The notes under the pieces: generated by a model
Database searches by the model: none
The model's input: only the letters and a program-made list of their open reading frames with translations
Told to the model about the DNA's origin: nothing
Shown here: piece after piece, positions 43,594-59,349 of the stretch
Layout: every line of letters begins with the position of its first letter
How positions within the stretch are numbered: position 1 is the first letter of the stretch
Program-made: the position numbers and the translations under genes
Source of the DNA: an uncultured Spirochaetia bacterium
Lineage (GTDB): Bacteria; Spirochaetota; Spirochaetia; SZUA-6; Bin103
Assembly (NCBI GenBank): GCA_958296075.1
Contig: CATQHW010000001.1
Location: 310,001 to 374,000 of the forward strand
Direction: 5' to 3'
Length of the DNA: 64,000 nucleotides

Positions 43594-45135
43594 CTACTCG
43601 AAGTGGACGTACTTGAACACCGGCTTGTCGTGCTGGGACCAGGTGAGCCCCTTGAGATCGGAGGCGCTCACGCTGATGTAGGGCTGCGAGCTCAGGAACA
43701 GTACCCAGGCGCCGTCGTTGATCGCCAGCAGCGCATTCGACCATGCCTCTACCGACTCCGCTTCCGTCGTGGCCGCCATGCCCTTGTCGAAGTTCTCCAC
43801 GTAGCGCCGGTACTCGGGTATGACCGTCTCGTCCGGATCGTTGAAGAAGCCGTGGCCGCTCGGGTAGAACACGAAGCTGTCGGTGAGATCGGCGGGATGC
43901 CCGTTGCTGCCGGCCATGACCGACGCCATCATCTGGAAGGTCTGGCTGGTGCGCATCTGGATGTAGATGTTGCGCTCCTGCGGGTCGAGTTCCAGGGTGA
44001 TGCCTACGTCCTTCAGGTTGGCCTGCACGACCTGCGCGATGAGTTGCGCGGAGGTGTCGTTCGACGGATAGGTGAACTTCACGCTCACCTGCGGATCTCC
44101 GGCTTGGCGGAGCAGCTCGCGCGCCCGGTCCGGATCGCCCTGCGCCGGAATGGTCTCCAGCTCCGGCGTGTAGGCGAAGCTCGATGGAACCGCCGGCGAG
44201 GCGGTCGGCATACCGAGCCCTTCGAAGATCGCCCCGGAGACCGCTTCGCGGTTGATCGCCCAACTGATCGCCTGCCGCACGCGCTTGTCCTCCAGCCCCG
44301 GCGTGTTGGGGTTGACCATCAGGATGGAGGCCAGACCGACCGTCTCCGGTACCCAGACCGTGTAGTCGGGATCGTCCAGGAAGCGAACGGCATCCGCGTA
44401 GGGCGGCCGGAAGGCCAAGTCGATCTCGCCCGCTTCCAGTGCTGCGACCATGGACGCCGCGTCGCCGAAGTAGGTGATCTCCACCCGCTCGATCGTCACC
44501 GCATCCGCGTCCCAGTGATCGGCGAACTTCTCCCAGTGCATGTGCGATCCCGGCACGTACTCGACCAGCCTGAACGGACCGCTGCCGATCGCCTTGTCCT
44601 CCTGGTTGAACTCGGCCACGGCGCCGTCGTCGCGGAGGTACATGTCGGGGTCGGTCAGCATGAACAGCGACAGCTTGGTCTCCATGTTCGCGAACGGCTT
44701 GCTCAAGGCGATCTCGGCGGTCAGGTCGTCGATGACCCTGACGGTCGCGTCGACGCCGCCGAACACCGGCATGTCGGAACGGCCCCAGCCCTTGCGCCGC
44801 TCTTCCATGTCCCACTTGAGCATGTGGGCGTCGGCCGGCGTGCCGTCGTGGCTCACCATCCCCTCGCGCAGCTTGACGGTGACGGTGGTGAAGTCCGACG
44901 AGACCTCCCACGACTCGGCCGCCTCGCCCTCGAACCCGCCGTTGCGCGGATTGAACAGGAGCTGATCGTAGAGATTCTCGATGAACAGATAATTGGGCGT
45001 CGCGTTGCGGTACGGTTCCAGGCTGCGAATGTCGCCCACCTGACCGATCCTGAGAGTGGTGCCGTCGGCAGCGGCGGCGAGTGCGCCGAGCAGCAGGATC
45101 GACGCTATGGCGCCGAGACGCGCGTTCGTCTTCAT
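43594..45135 (-). CDS. Extracellular binding protein, family 5 (peptide-type importer)
   Basis: A 513-residue periplasmic binding protein of the DppA/OppA class. The start is ATG 45135, fixed by GGAGGAA about 5 bases upstream and by overlap with the ATPase gene stop (ATGA). The first 22 residues form a signal peptide (KTNARLGAIASILLLGALAAA). Landmarks include LRIGQVGDIRSLEPYRNAT, AESWEVSSDFTTVTVKLREG and IGSGPFRLVEYVPG. Gly-Pro-Phe and the KLREG region are typical of the family. It gives substrate specificity; the other operon genes (amidase, glycosidase-like) suggest an amide- or glyco-conjugate and not a plain peptide. Confidence 0.9.
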   Translation of the reverse strand: MKTNARLGAIASILLLGALAAAADGTTLRIGQVGDIRSLEPYRNATPNYLFIENLYDQLLFNPRNGGFEGEAAESWEVSSDFTTVTVKLREGMVSHDGTPADAHMLKWDMEERRKGWGRSDMPVFGGVDATVRVIDDLTAEIALSKPFANMETKLSLFMLTDPDMYLRDDGAVAEFNQEDKAIGSGPFRLVEYVPGSHMHWEKFADHWDADAVTIERVEITYFGDAASMVAALEAGEIDLAFRPPYADAVRFLDDPDYTVWVPETVGLASILMVNPNTPGLEDKRVRQAISWAINREAVSGAIFEGLGMPTASPAVPSSFAYTPELETIPAQGDPDRARELLRQAGDPQVSVKFTYPSNDTSAQLIAQVVQANLKDVGITLELDPQERNIYIQMRTSQTFQMMASVMAGSNGHPADLTDSFVFYPSGHGFFNDPDETVIPEYRRYVENFDKGMAATTEAESVEAWSNALLAINDGAWVLFLSSQPYISVSASDLKGLTWSQHDKPVFKYVHFE

Positions 45136-46160
45136 GGGTTCCTCCGTGGTGTCGTCCTTCGCCCTTGCGGGCCGTTCGAATGCGCGGCCGGCCGCTCCGC
45201 TACCTCGTGGTGCAGGAAGCAGGCGACCGACCGTCCTTCCGATACTTCGTGCAGCGCCGGCGAGCGGCGCTCGCACACCTCCATCTTACTGGGACAGCGG
45301 GTGTGAAATCGACAGCCGCGCGGCGGATCGATGTTGCTGGGGATCTCGCCCGGCAGCACCGTGAATCCCTTGCGGTCGTAGGGGTCGGGCACCGACGCCA
45401 GCAGCGCTTCCGTATAGGGGTGGAGCGGCTCCGCGAACAGCGCGCCGGCCGGCGCGTGCTCCACCAGCTTGCCCAGATACATCACGGCGATCCGGTCGGA
45501 CACCAGGCGCACCACGCTCAGGTCATGCGAGATGAACAGATAGGTGAGCGCGAACCGCTGCTGCAGGTCGTTCAGGAGGTTGAGTATCTTGGCCTGGATC
45601 GAGACGTCCAGAGCGGACACCGCCTCGTCGCACACCACGACGCGGGGATTGAGGGCGATGGCGCGGCAGATGGCGATGCGCTGCCGCTGGCCGCCCGAGA
45701 AGTCGGCAGGCATGCGGCCGGCGTCCCGTGCGGACAGGCCGACCGTGTCGAGCAGCTCATGGACGCGGCGCTCGATCCGCCGGCGGCTGCCGAAGCGGTT
45801 GATGCGCAGCGGTTCGGCGATGATGCTGCCGATCGACAGCCGCGGGTTGAGCGACGTGTGCGGGTCCTGGAACACGACCTGGACGTTGGGCAGGTAGCGG
45901 CGCAGCGCCCGCCCGCGCAGGTGGGTGACGTCCTGTCCTGCGAAGCTGATGGCGCCGCCGGTCGGCTCCAGCAGCCGCGCGATCATCCGCCCGATGGTGG
46001 TCTTGCCGCTGCCGCTCTCCCCAACCAACCCGACCGATTGGCCGTCGCGGAGATCCAGATCGACGCCGTCCACGGCGCGCACGAACTGGCGGCGGCCGCG
46101 CGGGAAGTACTGGTACGCACCGCGCAGGGAAAGGATGCTCCCGTCGTTGCCGGTCAGCAC
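45132..46160 (-). CDS. Peptide-type ABC importer ATPase (DppF/OppF)
   Basis: A 342-residue ATPase. Walker A VGESGSGKTT, the Q-loop QVVFQDPHTSLNPR, signature DFSGGQRQRIAICRA, Walker B VVVCDEAVSALD and ISHDLSVV. The C-terminus has the GCRFHTRCPSKMEVC Cys-rich motif. Start GTG 46160 is chosen over ATG 46238 because GGAGGAG lies about 4 bases upstream of it. The first gene of the long minus-strand operon, divergent from the PhyH-type gene at 46301, so its promoter should lie in 46161-46300. Confidence 0.85.
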   Translation of the reverse strand: MLTGNDGSILSLRGAYQYFPRGRRQFVRAVDGVDLDLRDGQSVGLVGESGSGKTTIGRMIARLLEPTGGAISFAGQDVTHLRGRALRRYLPNVQVVFQDPHTSLNPRLSIGSIIAEPLRINRFGSRRRIERRVHELLDTVGLSARDAGRMPADFSGGQRQRIAICRAIALNPRVVVCDEAVSALDVSIQAKILNLLNDLQQRFALTYLFISHDLSVVRLVSDRIAVMYLGKLVEHAPAGALFAEPLHPYTEALLASVPDPYDRKGFTVLPGEIPSNIDPPRGCRFHTRCPSKMEVCERRSPALHEVSEGRSVACFLHHEVAERPAAHSNGPQGRRTTPRRNP

Positions 46161-46300
46161 GGGGCTCCTCCGGCGAGCGCCGGGATCGCTGCGCGGGTCA
46201 CGGTATCCAGCCTGCCAGATGCGGCGTTGAACCGCCATACGGGATCGAAAGCGGCCGGTGGCGGCGCGACCGGCGTCGCATGCTATACTCGTTGTCCGTC

Positions 46301-47185
46301 ATGAGCACCACCGCTACCGCCAGGAGTCCCGCCACCGGCGGCACCATCGAGGAGATCGCCGGTGCGCTCGGCCGGCACGGCTACTGCGTCGTCCCCGGCG
46401 TGATACCGGCCGACCGGGTCGGTTACGTGCGCGGCGAGGTGGTCGCGGCGCAGAGCGCCAACCACGAGGAGGCGGCCGCGGAACTGGCCAGGACGCGGGC
46501 GCGCGGCCACCGCGTGGGCTCCCCCGGCGTGGACAACATGCGGCAGGTGATCAACGCCACCCAGTGCTTCGCGCAGTACCTGTCCGACCCGCGCATCCTG
46601 GGCGTCGCCACCGAGCTGTTCGGGGAGTTCGTGCGCATCTCCTGCACCGACTGCGTCATCACCAACCCCGGCAGCTCACGCGGCTACTGGCACTCCGACT
46701 GGCCCTACAACGCCACCAACTCCACCCACGTCAAGGCGCCCTACCCCGACGCGCTGATGCACCTGTCCGGCATCTGGATGCTGACCGACTTCACCGCCGA
46801 CAACGGCGGCACCTTCATCATCCCCGGCAGCCATCGGCTCAGCGACAATCCGGCCGGGACGACGCTGCAGGGCTTCGACCGCGACGGCCCGCACCCCGAC
46901 CAGCTCCAGGTCACCGGCGCCGCCGGCAGCGTGCTGCTGTACGACAGCCGCCTGTGGCACGCGGTCGCGGCCAACGTCAGCGGCGACACGCGCGTGGCGC
47001 TGATCATCCGCTACGCCCCGTGGTGGCTCAACCTGACGCCGTCGATTCGCGGCACCCCGGACCACGAGCGCATGGTGGCGGCCACCGGCGGCAAGAACTA
47101 CGACGCGGTGCCGATCCGCCGCGCGGTGTTCGAGCGGCTGCCGGCGGACGTGCAGCCCCTGTACCAGCATTTCGTCACCGAGTGA
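46301..47185 (+). CDS. Phytanoyl-CoA dioxygenase family (Fe(II)/2-oxoglutarate oxygenase)
   Basis: A 294-residue oxygenase. The metal triad appears as YWHSDWPYNAT (His-x-Asp) and LWHAVAANVSG (distal His), with the 2-oxoglutarate-binding Arg in TRVALIIRYAP. It opens RHGYCVVPGVIPADRV, the usual PhyH beginning. It hydroxylates a small molecule using O2 and 2-oxoglutarate; substrate unknown. Start ATG 46301. A TATACT box at 46284-46289 may be a -10 element but is too close to the ATG for a normal leader. Divergent from the importer operon. Confidence 0.85.
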   Translation: MSTTATARSPATGGTIEEIAGALGRHGYCVVPGVIPADRVGYVRGEVVAAQSANHEEAAAELARTRARGHRVGSPGVDNMRQVINATQCFAQYLSDPRILGVATELFGEFVRISCTDCVITNPGSSRGYWHSDWPYNATNSTHVKAPYPDALMHLSGIWMLTDFTADNGGTFIIPGSHRLSDNPAGTTLQGFDRDGPHPDQLQVTGAAGSVLLYDSRLWHAVAANVSGDTRVALIIRYAPWWLNLTPSIRGTPDHERMVAATGGKNYDAVPIRRAVFERLPADVQPLYQHFVTE

Positions 47186-47209
47186 CGCCCGGGCGCCGGT
47201 GACGGCCCG

Positions 47210-48364
47210 TTACGCCGGCAACTCGCGGGATGGGTGCAACCGGCGCAGGAAGCGGTCGCACGGCAGGCACCGGACGCCGTCGATGAGCAGCTCCTCCTCC
47301 CCCAGATAGAGCAGCAGCCGCTGCGCTTCCGGATAGTCGGCGCGGAACGAGCGCAGCGAGCGCAGGTCGGAGCTCCGTACGACGTCGCTGTGCTTGACCT
47401 CGATGGCGCTGAACTGCGCCGGTCCATAGATGACGAAATCGACCTCCGAGCCGGCGCGGGTCCTCCAGTAGAACAGGCGGTCGTCGCCGCCGCGATAGGC
47501 AAGCCACGCTCGAAGGTGCTGCGCCATCAGCCCCTCCAGCGCCGCTCCGGCGATCTCTTCGCGCCGGTCGAGCGGCCCCGCCGGACGGAGAGAGCGGAAC
47601 ACCCCGCAGTCGAACAGGTAGAGCTTGTCGTGCGCGACCGTCGCGCGCGCGGCGCGCTTGCGGAACACCGGCACGCGGAAGCTGAGCAGCAGGTCCTCCA
47701 GAACGCCGAGGTAACCCTCCACCGCCTTGCGGCCCACGGCGCTGTCGCGGGCGATGTTGCTGGCGTTCAGGAGCTGCGCGTGCGAGAACGAGACCGTCTC
47801 CAGGAAGCGGGAGAACCGGTCCAGATCGCGCACCAGCCCTTCCATCTGCACCTCTTCGCGCACGTATACGGCGACGTAACTCTGCAGCATGTCGGCGGGG
47901 TCCTCGGCGCCGAGCACCAGCGGCAGCATGCCGCGCTGCAGCGCCGAGGGCAGATCGAATGAATCGCCCAGTTCCGCCGCCATGAAGGGATGCATGGATC
48001 GGACCAGCGCGCGGCCGGCCATGAGATCGACGCCGCTCCGCCGGAGCTTGCGCGCGCTGGAGCCGGTCAGGACGAACCGCCATCCGCGGCGCTCTTCGAT
48101 GAGCGCGTGGACGGCGGTCAGCAGCTCGGGCACCCGTTGGACCTCGTCGATGACGATCACATGGCCGTCGGGCTGCGAGCGGACCACATCGAAGAGGCGT
48201 TCGGGGCGAGCCCGATAGCGCTGCACGGTGGCCGGATGGAGCAGGTCGATACGCACGCCGTCCCGGTAGCGGCGTTGCGTCCAGGCCGACTTGCCGGTGC
48301 CGCGCGGGCCGAACAGGTAGTAGCTCTGGCCGGGAGGATCGAAAAATCTGCCTACGAACGCCAT
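47210..48364 (-). CDS. AAA+ ATPase with DUF4143 domain
   Basis: A 384-residue COG1373-type protein: Walker A YLFGPRGTGKSAW, Walker B HVIVIDEVQRVPEL, then FVLTGSSARKLRR and the DUF4143 half with SEVDFVIYGPAQFSAIEVKHS (Asp and Glu-x-Lys of a nuclease-like core). Start ATG 48364 (MAFVGRFF) is used; a dyad at 48368-48393 sits directly upstream, as in the paralogue at 7896. ATG 48403 would place the dyad inside the coding region. Function unknown. Confidence 0.85.
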   Translation of the reverse strand: MAFVGRFFDPPGQSYYLFGPRGTGKSAWTQRRYRDGVRIDLLHPATVQRYRARPERLFDVVRSQPDGHVIVIDEVQRVPELLTAVHALIEERRGWRFVLTGSSARKLRRSGVDLMAGRALVRSMHPFMAAELGDSFDLPSALQRGMLPLVLGAEDPADMLQSYVAVYVREEVQMEGLVRDLDRFSRFLETVSFSHAQLLNASNIARDSAVGRKAVEGYLGVLEDLLLSFRVPVFRKRAARATVAHDKLYLFDCGVFRSLRPAGPLDRREEIAGAALEGLMAQHLRAWLAYRGGDDRLFYWRTRAGSEVDFVIYGPAQFSAIEVKHSDVVRSSDLRSLRSFRADYPEAQRLLLYLGEEELLIDGVRCLPCDRFLRRLHPSRELPA

Positions 48365-48367
48365 TTT

Positions 48368-48393
48368 GAGACGCAATATGGCGATAGCGTCTC
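48368..48393. promoter_or_regulatory. Inverted repeat directly upstream of the second DUF4143 gene
   Basis: GAGACGCAAT (48368-48377) and ATAGCGTCTC (48384-48393) are inverted copies with one mismatch around a 6-base centre. On the minus strand it ends three bases before the ATG at 48364. Position and size parallel the dyads upstream of the gene at 7896, though the sequence differs. Confidence 0.45.
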
Positions 48394-48465
48394 CATAATT
48401 CAACCCTCCGGGCTGTCGGCGCTGCCGGCGCCTCGGTCAGCCGACGACGGTCGATCTTTTCAGAA

Positions 48466-49857
48466 CGCGACGGTCTGGATCGACGGTCTGGATCGCATCC
48501 ACAAGCTGCGCGGCATCAACTTGTGCGTCGATCTGTCCGCCACCCCCTACTATCTGGCCCGCGTCGGGCAGGACGCGAATCGACCGTTCCCCTGGGTAGT
48601 GAGCGACTTCGGACTGGTGGACTCCATCGAGTCAGGGCTGGTGAAGATACCGCAGCTTGCGGTGCGCGACACCAGCGGCGCCGCGATCCCTGGCTACTTC
48701 AACATCTGGCGGTGGATTCTGCCGCGGCTCACCGCCGCCGAGCGCGGCGGGCGCCGCGGCAGCGTGCAGCCGGAAGCGATCCTCAAGCACGCCCACGTTC
48801 CGATCGCGATGCTGGGAGGATTGTGGGAGCTGCTGCGCGCCGAATGGGGACGCCGCGACACAGCAGGCCGTCCGCCGGTATTCATCATCGTCTGCAAGAA
48901 CACCGCGCTGGCCAAGGTGATCCACCGCTGCGCTTGACCCTCGACACGATCGGCAAGTCGTTGTGGCCGCAGGACAGTCAGGGGCAGCCCTTGTATCCCG
49001 AAGGCTTCGAGACCCTGGCCCGGACGCTGGAACGGCCCCTGCACCCGCCGGGACGGGACGTGCGCTGCATCGTCAGCGTCGACATGCTCACCGAAGGATG
49101 GGACTGCAACACCGTCACCCACATCATCGGCCTGCGCCCGTTCATGTCGCAGTTGCTGTGTGAGCAGGTGGTGGGCCGCGGTCTGCGCCGCTTGAGCTAC
49201 GCCGTGGGTGAAGACGGCAGGCTTGGCGAGGAGGTGGCGAAGATCTTCGGCGTACCGTTCGAGGTCATTCCGCTGAAGACCAACCCGTCCGGTGAGCCGG
49301 AACCGGAGCCGCAGACTTGGCGCATCCATGCGCTGGCGGAGCGCGCCGACCTGGAACTCCGGTTTCCGCGCGTCGAGGGCTATACGTCTCAGGTCCGCCA
49401 CCGCATCCGGGTGGACTGGGAGAGCATAGCGCCGCTGACGCTCGATCCTCTGCGCATTCCGCCCGAGGTCGAGATGAAGGCCGGCTTGCCGAGCAACACG
49501 GGGCGGCCGTCGTTGACCGGCCCCGGACACCTGGAGCACGTCGATCTCAACCCCTACCGCCAAGGCCAGCGCCGGCAACGGTTGGTGTTCGAGATGGCGC
49601 GCGATCTGACGCGCAACTACTGCCGGACCGACGATTGCGCCGTCCCCGCCCACGTGCTGTTTCCGCAACTCGTCACCGTAGTGCAACGCTACCTCGACCG
49701 GAAGGTGCATCCCCTGGCCCCGGCGCAAACGATCGACGCGTTCCTCTCACCCTGGTATGGGTGGCTGCTGGAACGGCTCCTGGAGGCGATCCAGCCGGAT
49801 ACCGGCGGCGCCGGCGAAGCCGAGTCGCCCCGCTGCGAGACCAGCCGCGGCCTCGGG
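48466..49857 (+). pseudogene. C-terminal wreck of a BPTD_3080-like helicase/restriction protein
   Basis: This region encodes the second half of a large SF2 helicase-type restriction protein in pieces. The first piece (GLDRIHKLRGINLCVDLSAT, then FPWVVSDFGL, VKIPQLAVRD, VFIIVCKNTALAKVIHR) ends in a stop near 48937. The second piece resumes in another frame with LTLDTIGKSLWP, MLTEGWDCNTVTHIIGLRP, CEQVVGRGLRR and VFGVPFEVIP. About 50 residues are missing at that junction. The N-terminal half with the nuclease and Walker A regions is absent. The C-terminal end breaks off after PRCETSRGLG, where a fragment of a coiled-coil gene begins on the other strand. The gene is dead. Confidence 0.65.
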
Positions 49858-49914
49858 ATTCTCGTCCAGCGCTCGGATGATATCCTCGACGGTGTCGATG
49901 GTGCTCGCGGCCAT
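49858..49914 (-). pseudogene. N-terminal fragment of a coiled-coil/PD-(D/E)XK-like gene
   Basis: From ATG 49914 on the minus strand: MAASTIDTVEDIIRALDENP. This matches the opening of the intact protein at 28844 (NTIDTIEDLIELLDRNP). Only about 19 codons remain, and the helicase wreck abuts it. The junction is probably the scar of a recombination event. Confidence 0.55.
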
Positions 49915-49993
49915 TTTCGTAGCATGACCGCATCGGAGCGCCCGGTCAATGCCGCCGGATGGCACGTCCGCTCGGTTACGGAAGCCGGGGACG

Positions 49994-51451
<1,458 letters not shown>

Positions 51452-51479
51452 GTGCTCCGTACGCCCGCTGCGGCCGAGA

Positions 51480-56162
<4,683 letters not shown>

Positions 56163-56329
56163 AGCTCGACTTCGACAGGCGGCGGTACCACCGGCACGGA
56201 GCATGTCTCAGGAGGACGGATGACGCAGCGGGTAAGCCCTGCCGTGGTGCATGATAGCGTATATCGGCGGCGTACGGGAAACCCGTCACCGGAGCCGTCC
56301 AAGTCCAACCGCGATGCGGAGGTCGATCC

Positions 56330-57781
56330 ATGCCGGCGTCCAGCCCTGATCTTGCCTACACCCCCGCGCACGTGCTGCGCGACCTGATCGCCGCCAAGCG
56401 CCTGTCGCCGGTCGAGTTGATGGCGTTCACGCTCGACCGCATCGAACGGCTCAACGGCCCGCTCGGCGCCTTCGTCACGGTCATGGCCGACCATGCCATG
56501 AGCGAAGCCCGCGCCGCCGAGGACGCGGTCATGCAGGGCCGCGAGCTCGGGCCGCTGCACGGCATACCGGTCCCGATCAAGGACCTCGAAGGCGTGCGGG
56601 GCGTCCGGTTCTCGCAGGGGTCGCTCGTCGACGACGGCATCGCGCCGGCGAACGCGATGTGCACCGACCGCGTGCGCGCCGCCGGCGGCATCATCGTCGG
56701 CAAGACCAACACCCCGGAGCACGGGCACAACGCCACGACGGAGAACCGGGTGTTCGGGCCGGCGCGCAACCCCTGGGACCCGGCGCGCACGCCCGGAGGG
56801 TCGAGCGGCGGCGCGGCGGTCGCGGTGGCAGCCGGCATGACCGCCATCGCCCAGGGCTCGGACGGCGGCGGCTCGATCCGCATCCCCGGCTCGCTGTCGG
56901 GCATCTACGGGATCAAGGCGACGCAGGGCCGCGTGCCGCGCCGGCACGTGGACGAGCACTCCGACAGCATCTTCAACAACTCCTCGGTCGGGCCGATGAC
57001 CTGGGACGTCCGGGACGCCGCGATATTCCTGAACGCGCTGGCCGGACCGGCCGCTGACGCCGAGTACGGCACCCTGCCGGACGAGCCGCCGGACTTCACG
57101 GCCGCGCTGCCGCGCGGGGTCGCCGGCCTGCGCGCCGGGCTCGATACCAGCCGCATGGGCGGCGCCGGCTGCGATACGGAGGTCTGGGAAGCGGTGGCCG
57201 CCGCCGCGCGAGTCTTCGAGGAGCTCGGAGCGCACGTCGAGGAGGTCGAGTACGCCCCGGACGAACACGCCGCGATCGCCCGCACCTTTCTGGATCTGTT
57301 CTGCATCAGGGCGTACGGGCGATGGAGCGGCCAGCTTCACGACCCGCAGCAGGCAGCGCAGCTCACCGACTACTTCACCGAGGACCTGGAGCGGGGCAGG
57401 CGCTCGCAGGGGACCGACTACCTGGCCTGCATGAACAAGATCGGCCGGTACCGGACGCACGCCGCGCGGTACTTCGCCGACTACGACCTGCTGCTGACGC
57501 CGGCGACCGCCACGACGGCGTTCGCGATCGGCGAGTATCCGCAGGCGGCCGGCGGCGCGCCGGTCGCCCACCGGCGCTTCGGCTTCACCCCGTTCACCTA
57601 CCTCTTCAACCTGTCCGGGAACCCGGCGGCCACCGTGCCGTGCGGCTTCGACGCGGCAGGCATGCCGATCGGCCTGCAGATCGCCGGCGGCATGGCGGAC
57701 GAGATGACCGTGCTGGCGGCCTCCGCCGCATTCGAGGACGCCCGGCCCTGGTCGGCGAAGCGCCCTGCGGCGCCGGACTGA
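56330..57781 (+). CDS. Amidase signature family hydrolase
   Basis: A 483-residue amidase, only distantly related to the one at 37940. The triad is complete: Lys 84 in HGIPVPIKD, Ser 158 in TPGGSSGGAAVAVAAG, nucleophile Ser 182 in DGGGSIRIPGS. It contains NATTENRVFGPARNPWDP, typical of the GatA-like subgroup. Start ATG 56330. Divergent from gltB; ammonia or glutamine-type products of amidase would feed glutamate synthase, but this link is only suggestive. Convergent with the MlrC-type gene, 38 bases apart. Confidence 0.85.
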   Translation: MPASSPDLAYTPAHVLRDLIAAKRLSPVELMAFTLDRIERLNGPLGAFVTVMADHAMSEARAAEDAVMQGRELGPLHGIPVPIKDLEGVRGVRFSQGSLVDDGIAPANAMCTDRVRAAGGIIVGKTNTPEHGHNATTENRVFGPARNPWDPARTPGGSSGGAAVAVAAGMTAIAQGSDGGGSIRIPGSLSGIYGIKATQGRVPRRHVDEHSDSIFNNSSVGPMTWDVRDAAIFLNALAGPAADAEYGTLPDEPPDFTAALPRGVAGLRAGLDTSRMGGAGCDTEVWEAVAAAARVFEELGAHVEEVEYAPDEHAAIARTFLDLFCIRAYGRWSGQLHDPQQAAQLTDYFTEDLERGRRSQGTDYLACMNKIGRYRTHAARYFADYDLLLTPATATTAFAIGEYPQAAGGAPVAHRRFGFTPFTYLFNLSGNPAATVPCGFDAAGMPIGLQIAGGMADEMTVLAASAAFEDARPWSAKRPAAPD

Positions 57782-57819
57782 CGGCGGCTCCTGCGCCGGC
57801 GCGGTCCGGCCGGACAGCC

Positions 57820-59349
57820 TCACCCCTCGATCAGGGCTGCCTGCCGGTCCATCGGGCCGGCCCAGCCAGCCTCCTCCGGGGCGGTCAGGCCGTCCCAGGG
57901 GTAGAGCGGCCGCGTCGTGCGAGTGAAGCGCAACCGTTCCAGATATGGCGACGCGCAGCCGGGGGCGGCGCAATACAGGATGGCCGCCGCGAACGGCTCG
58001 TAGTCGTTGCGGAAGCCCTCCGGGCTCTTGGCCAGCACGATCTTGAAGCGGCGAGGATCGACTCCTGCCGCCTCGTAGAGCAGCGGCGAGCTGCCCGGAC
58101 CGGTCTTCTCCACCAGCACCACGGTGACCTCGCCGATGCGGACGCGCGCCATGCGCCCCATGTCGACCGGAAAGTTGTGGCCGCCGTGGCCGGTCAGCCG
58201 GTAGGCCAACGTGCCCACTCGCTCCACCCGCGCGCTCACCGCCAGCGGCTCCGAATACGGGTCGCGCGCGCCGCCGACGGTGAGGTCCACGGCGGCGCCC
58301 GAGCCGGCCTGCGCGCAGCGGTCGACCGACTTCGGGTCGACGCAGAACGCGAGCGCGCCCCCCTCGCCGATCCGCCCGGCAAGCAGCGCCGCCAGCATCC
58401 GCGTGCTGTCGCCCGGCGCTCCGCTGTTGGTGGCGTCGTGGTACTCGGACACCGCGACCGGCCGGCCGTCGATGGCGCGCGCCGCGGCCACCAGCTCGTC
58501 CGGCGTCATGAATCGCTCCGCTTCCGAGTAGGCGCGGGTCGCCCAGCACTCCTGCGCGACCGACCGCGGGTCCAGCGGGGGCTCGGCGCTCCAGTACGCC
58601 TGATAGAAGGTCCAGCCCAGGTACGGCGCGTCGAGCCACGGCTGCACCGGGTACAGGCCGACCGACGCCACGTCGTCCGCCGCCTCGGCCGCCACGATGC
58701 GGCGCCACAGATCGCGCTGGATGCCGCGGTCGGTGGATCGGCCGTCGCCGTTGTGCACCATCGGCAACTTCCAGGCGTTCACCGCCGGCCGCTTGCGGGT
58801 ATCGAGCAGGCGCGCCAGCGCCGCGGCGGCGCGCGCTCCGGTCGCGTCCTCATCGACGTGCGGGAAGGTGTGGTAGCCGATCAGCACGTCGGCGGAGCGC
58901 ACCATGAGCGGCGTCAGGTTGGCGTGCAGATCGAGGGTCGCCACCAGCGGCGTGGCGGGCCCGACCGCCGCGCGAACCGCCTCCAGCACCCGGCCCGACA
59001 CGTCGGGGTCGTCGACCGCCGACTGCGCCCCGTGCAGGGAGATCAGCACCCCGTCGACGGACCCGGCGCGCAGCGGCGCCGCGGTCATCTCGATCAGCTC
59101 GGCCAGCAGGCCGGGAGCGAGCGGGCCGCCCGACCACGTGACCGCCCGGCACAGGCCGACCCACTCCACCGGCGCGCCGAGGATCCGCGGCAGCTCGGTG
59201 AACCCGGACAGCTCGCCCACGTCGCCGTAGCGTTCGACGACGGCGTCGCCCCGGACCAAGCCGTAGTCGTCGAAGTGAGAGCGTTCGGTGAGCACCGGAT
59301 TGAAGGAGTTGGTCTCCTGGCGAACCTGCCCGATGGCTATGCGCTTCAT
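57820..59349 (-). CDS. MlrC-type (M81) metallopeptidase family protein
   Basis: A 509-residue protein of the microcystinase C family (COG5476). Landmarks are IGQVRQETNSFNPVLT at the N-terminus, ISLHGAQSAVDDPD, ATLDLHANLTP and IGYHTFPHVD, which carry the candidate metal-binding His/Asp residues, and NSGAPGDSTRMLAALL. MlrC cleaves a linear peptide from microcystin degradation; most relatives have unknown substrates. Start ATG 59349 is chosen for the family-typical MKRIAIGQ. No toxin-degradation partners (MlrA/B/D) are nearby. Confidence 0.8.
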   Translation of the reverse strand: MKRIAIGQVRQETNSFNPVLTERSHFDDYGLVRGDAVVERYGDVGELSGFTELPRILGAPVEWVGLCRAVTWSGGPLAPGLLAELIEMTAAPLRAGSVDGVLISLHGAQSAVDDPDVSGRVLEAVRAAVGPATPLVATLDLHANLTPLMVRSADVLIGYHTFPHVDEDATGARAAAALARLLDTRKRPAVNAWKLPMVHNGDGRSTDRGIQRDLWRRIVAAEAADDVASVGLYPVQPWLDAPYLGWTFYQAYWSAEPPLDPRSVAQECWATRAYSEAERFMTPDELVAAARAIDGRPVAVSEYHDATNSGAPGDSTRMLAALLAGRIGEGGALAFCVDPKSVDRCAQAGSGAAVDLTVGGARDPYSEPLAVSARVERVGTLAYRLTGHGGHNFPVDMGRMARVRIGEVTVVLVEKTGPGSSPLLYEAAGVDPRRFKIVLAKSPEGFRNDYEPFAAAILYCAAPGCASPYLERLRFTRTTRPLYPWDGLTAPEEAGWAGPMDRQAALIEG

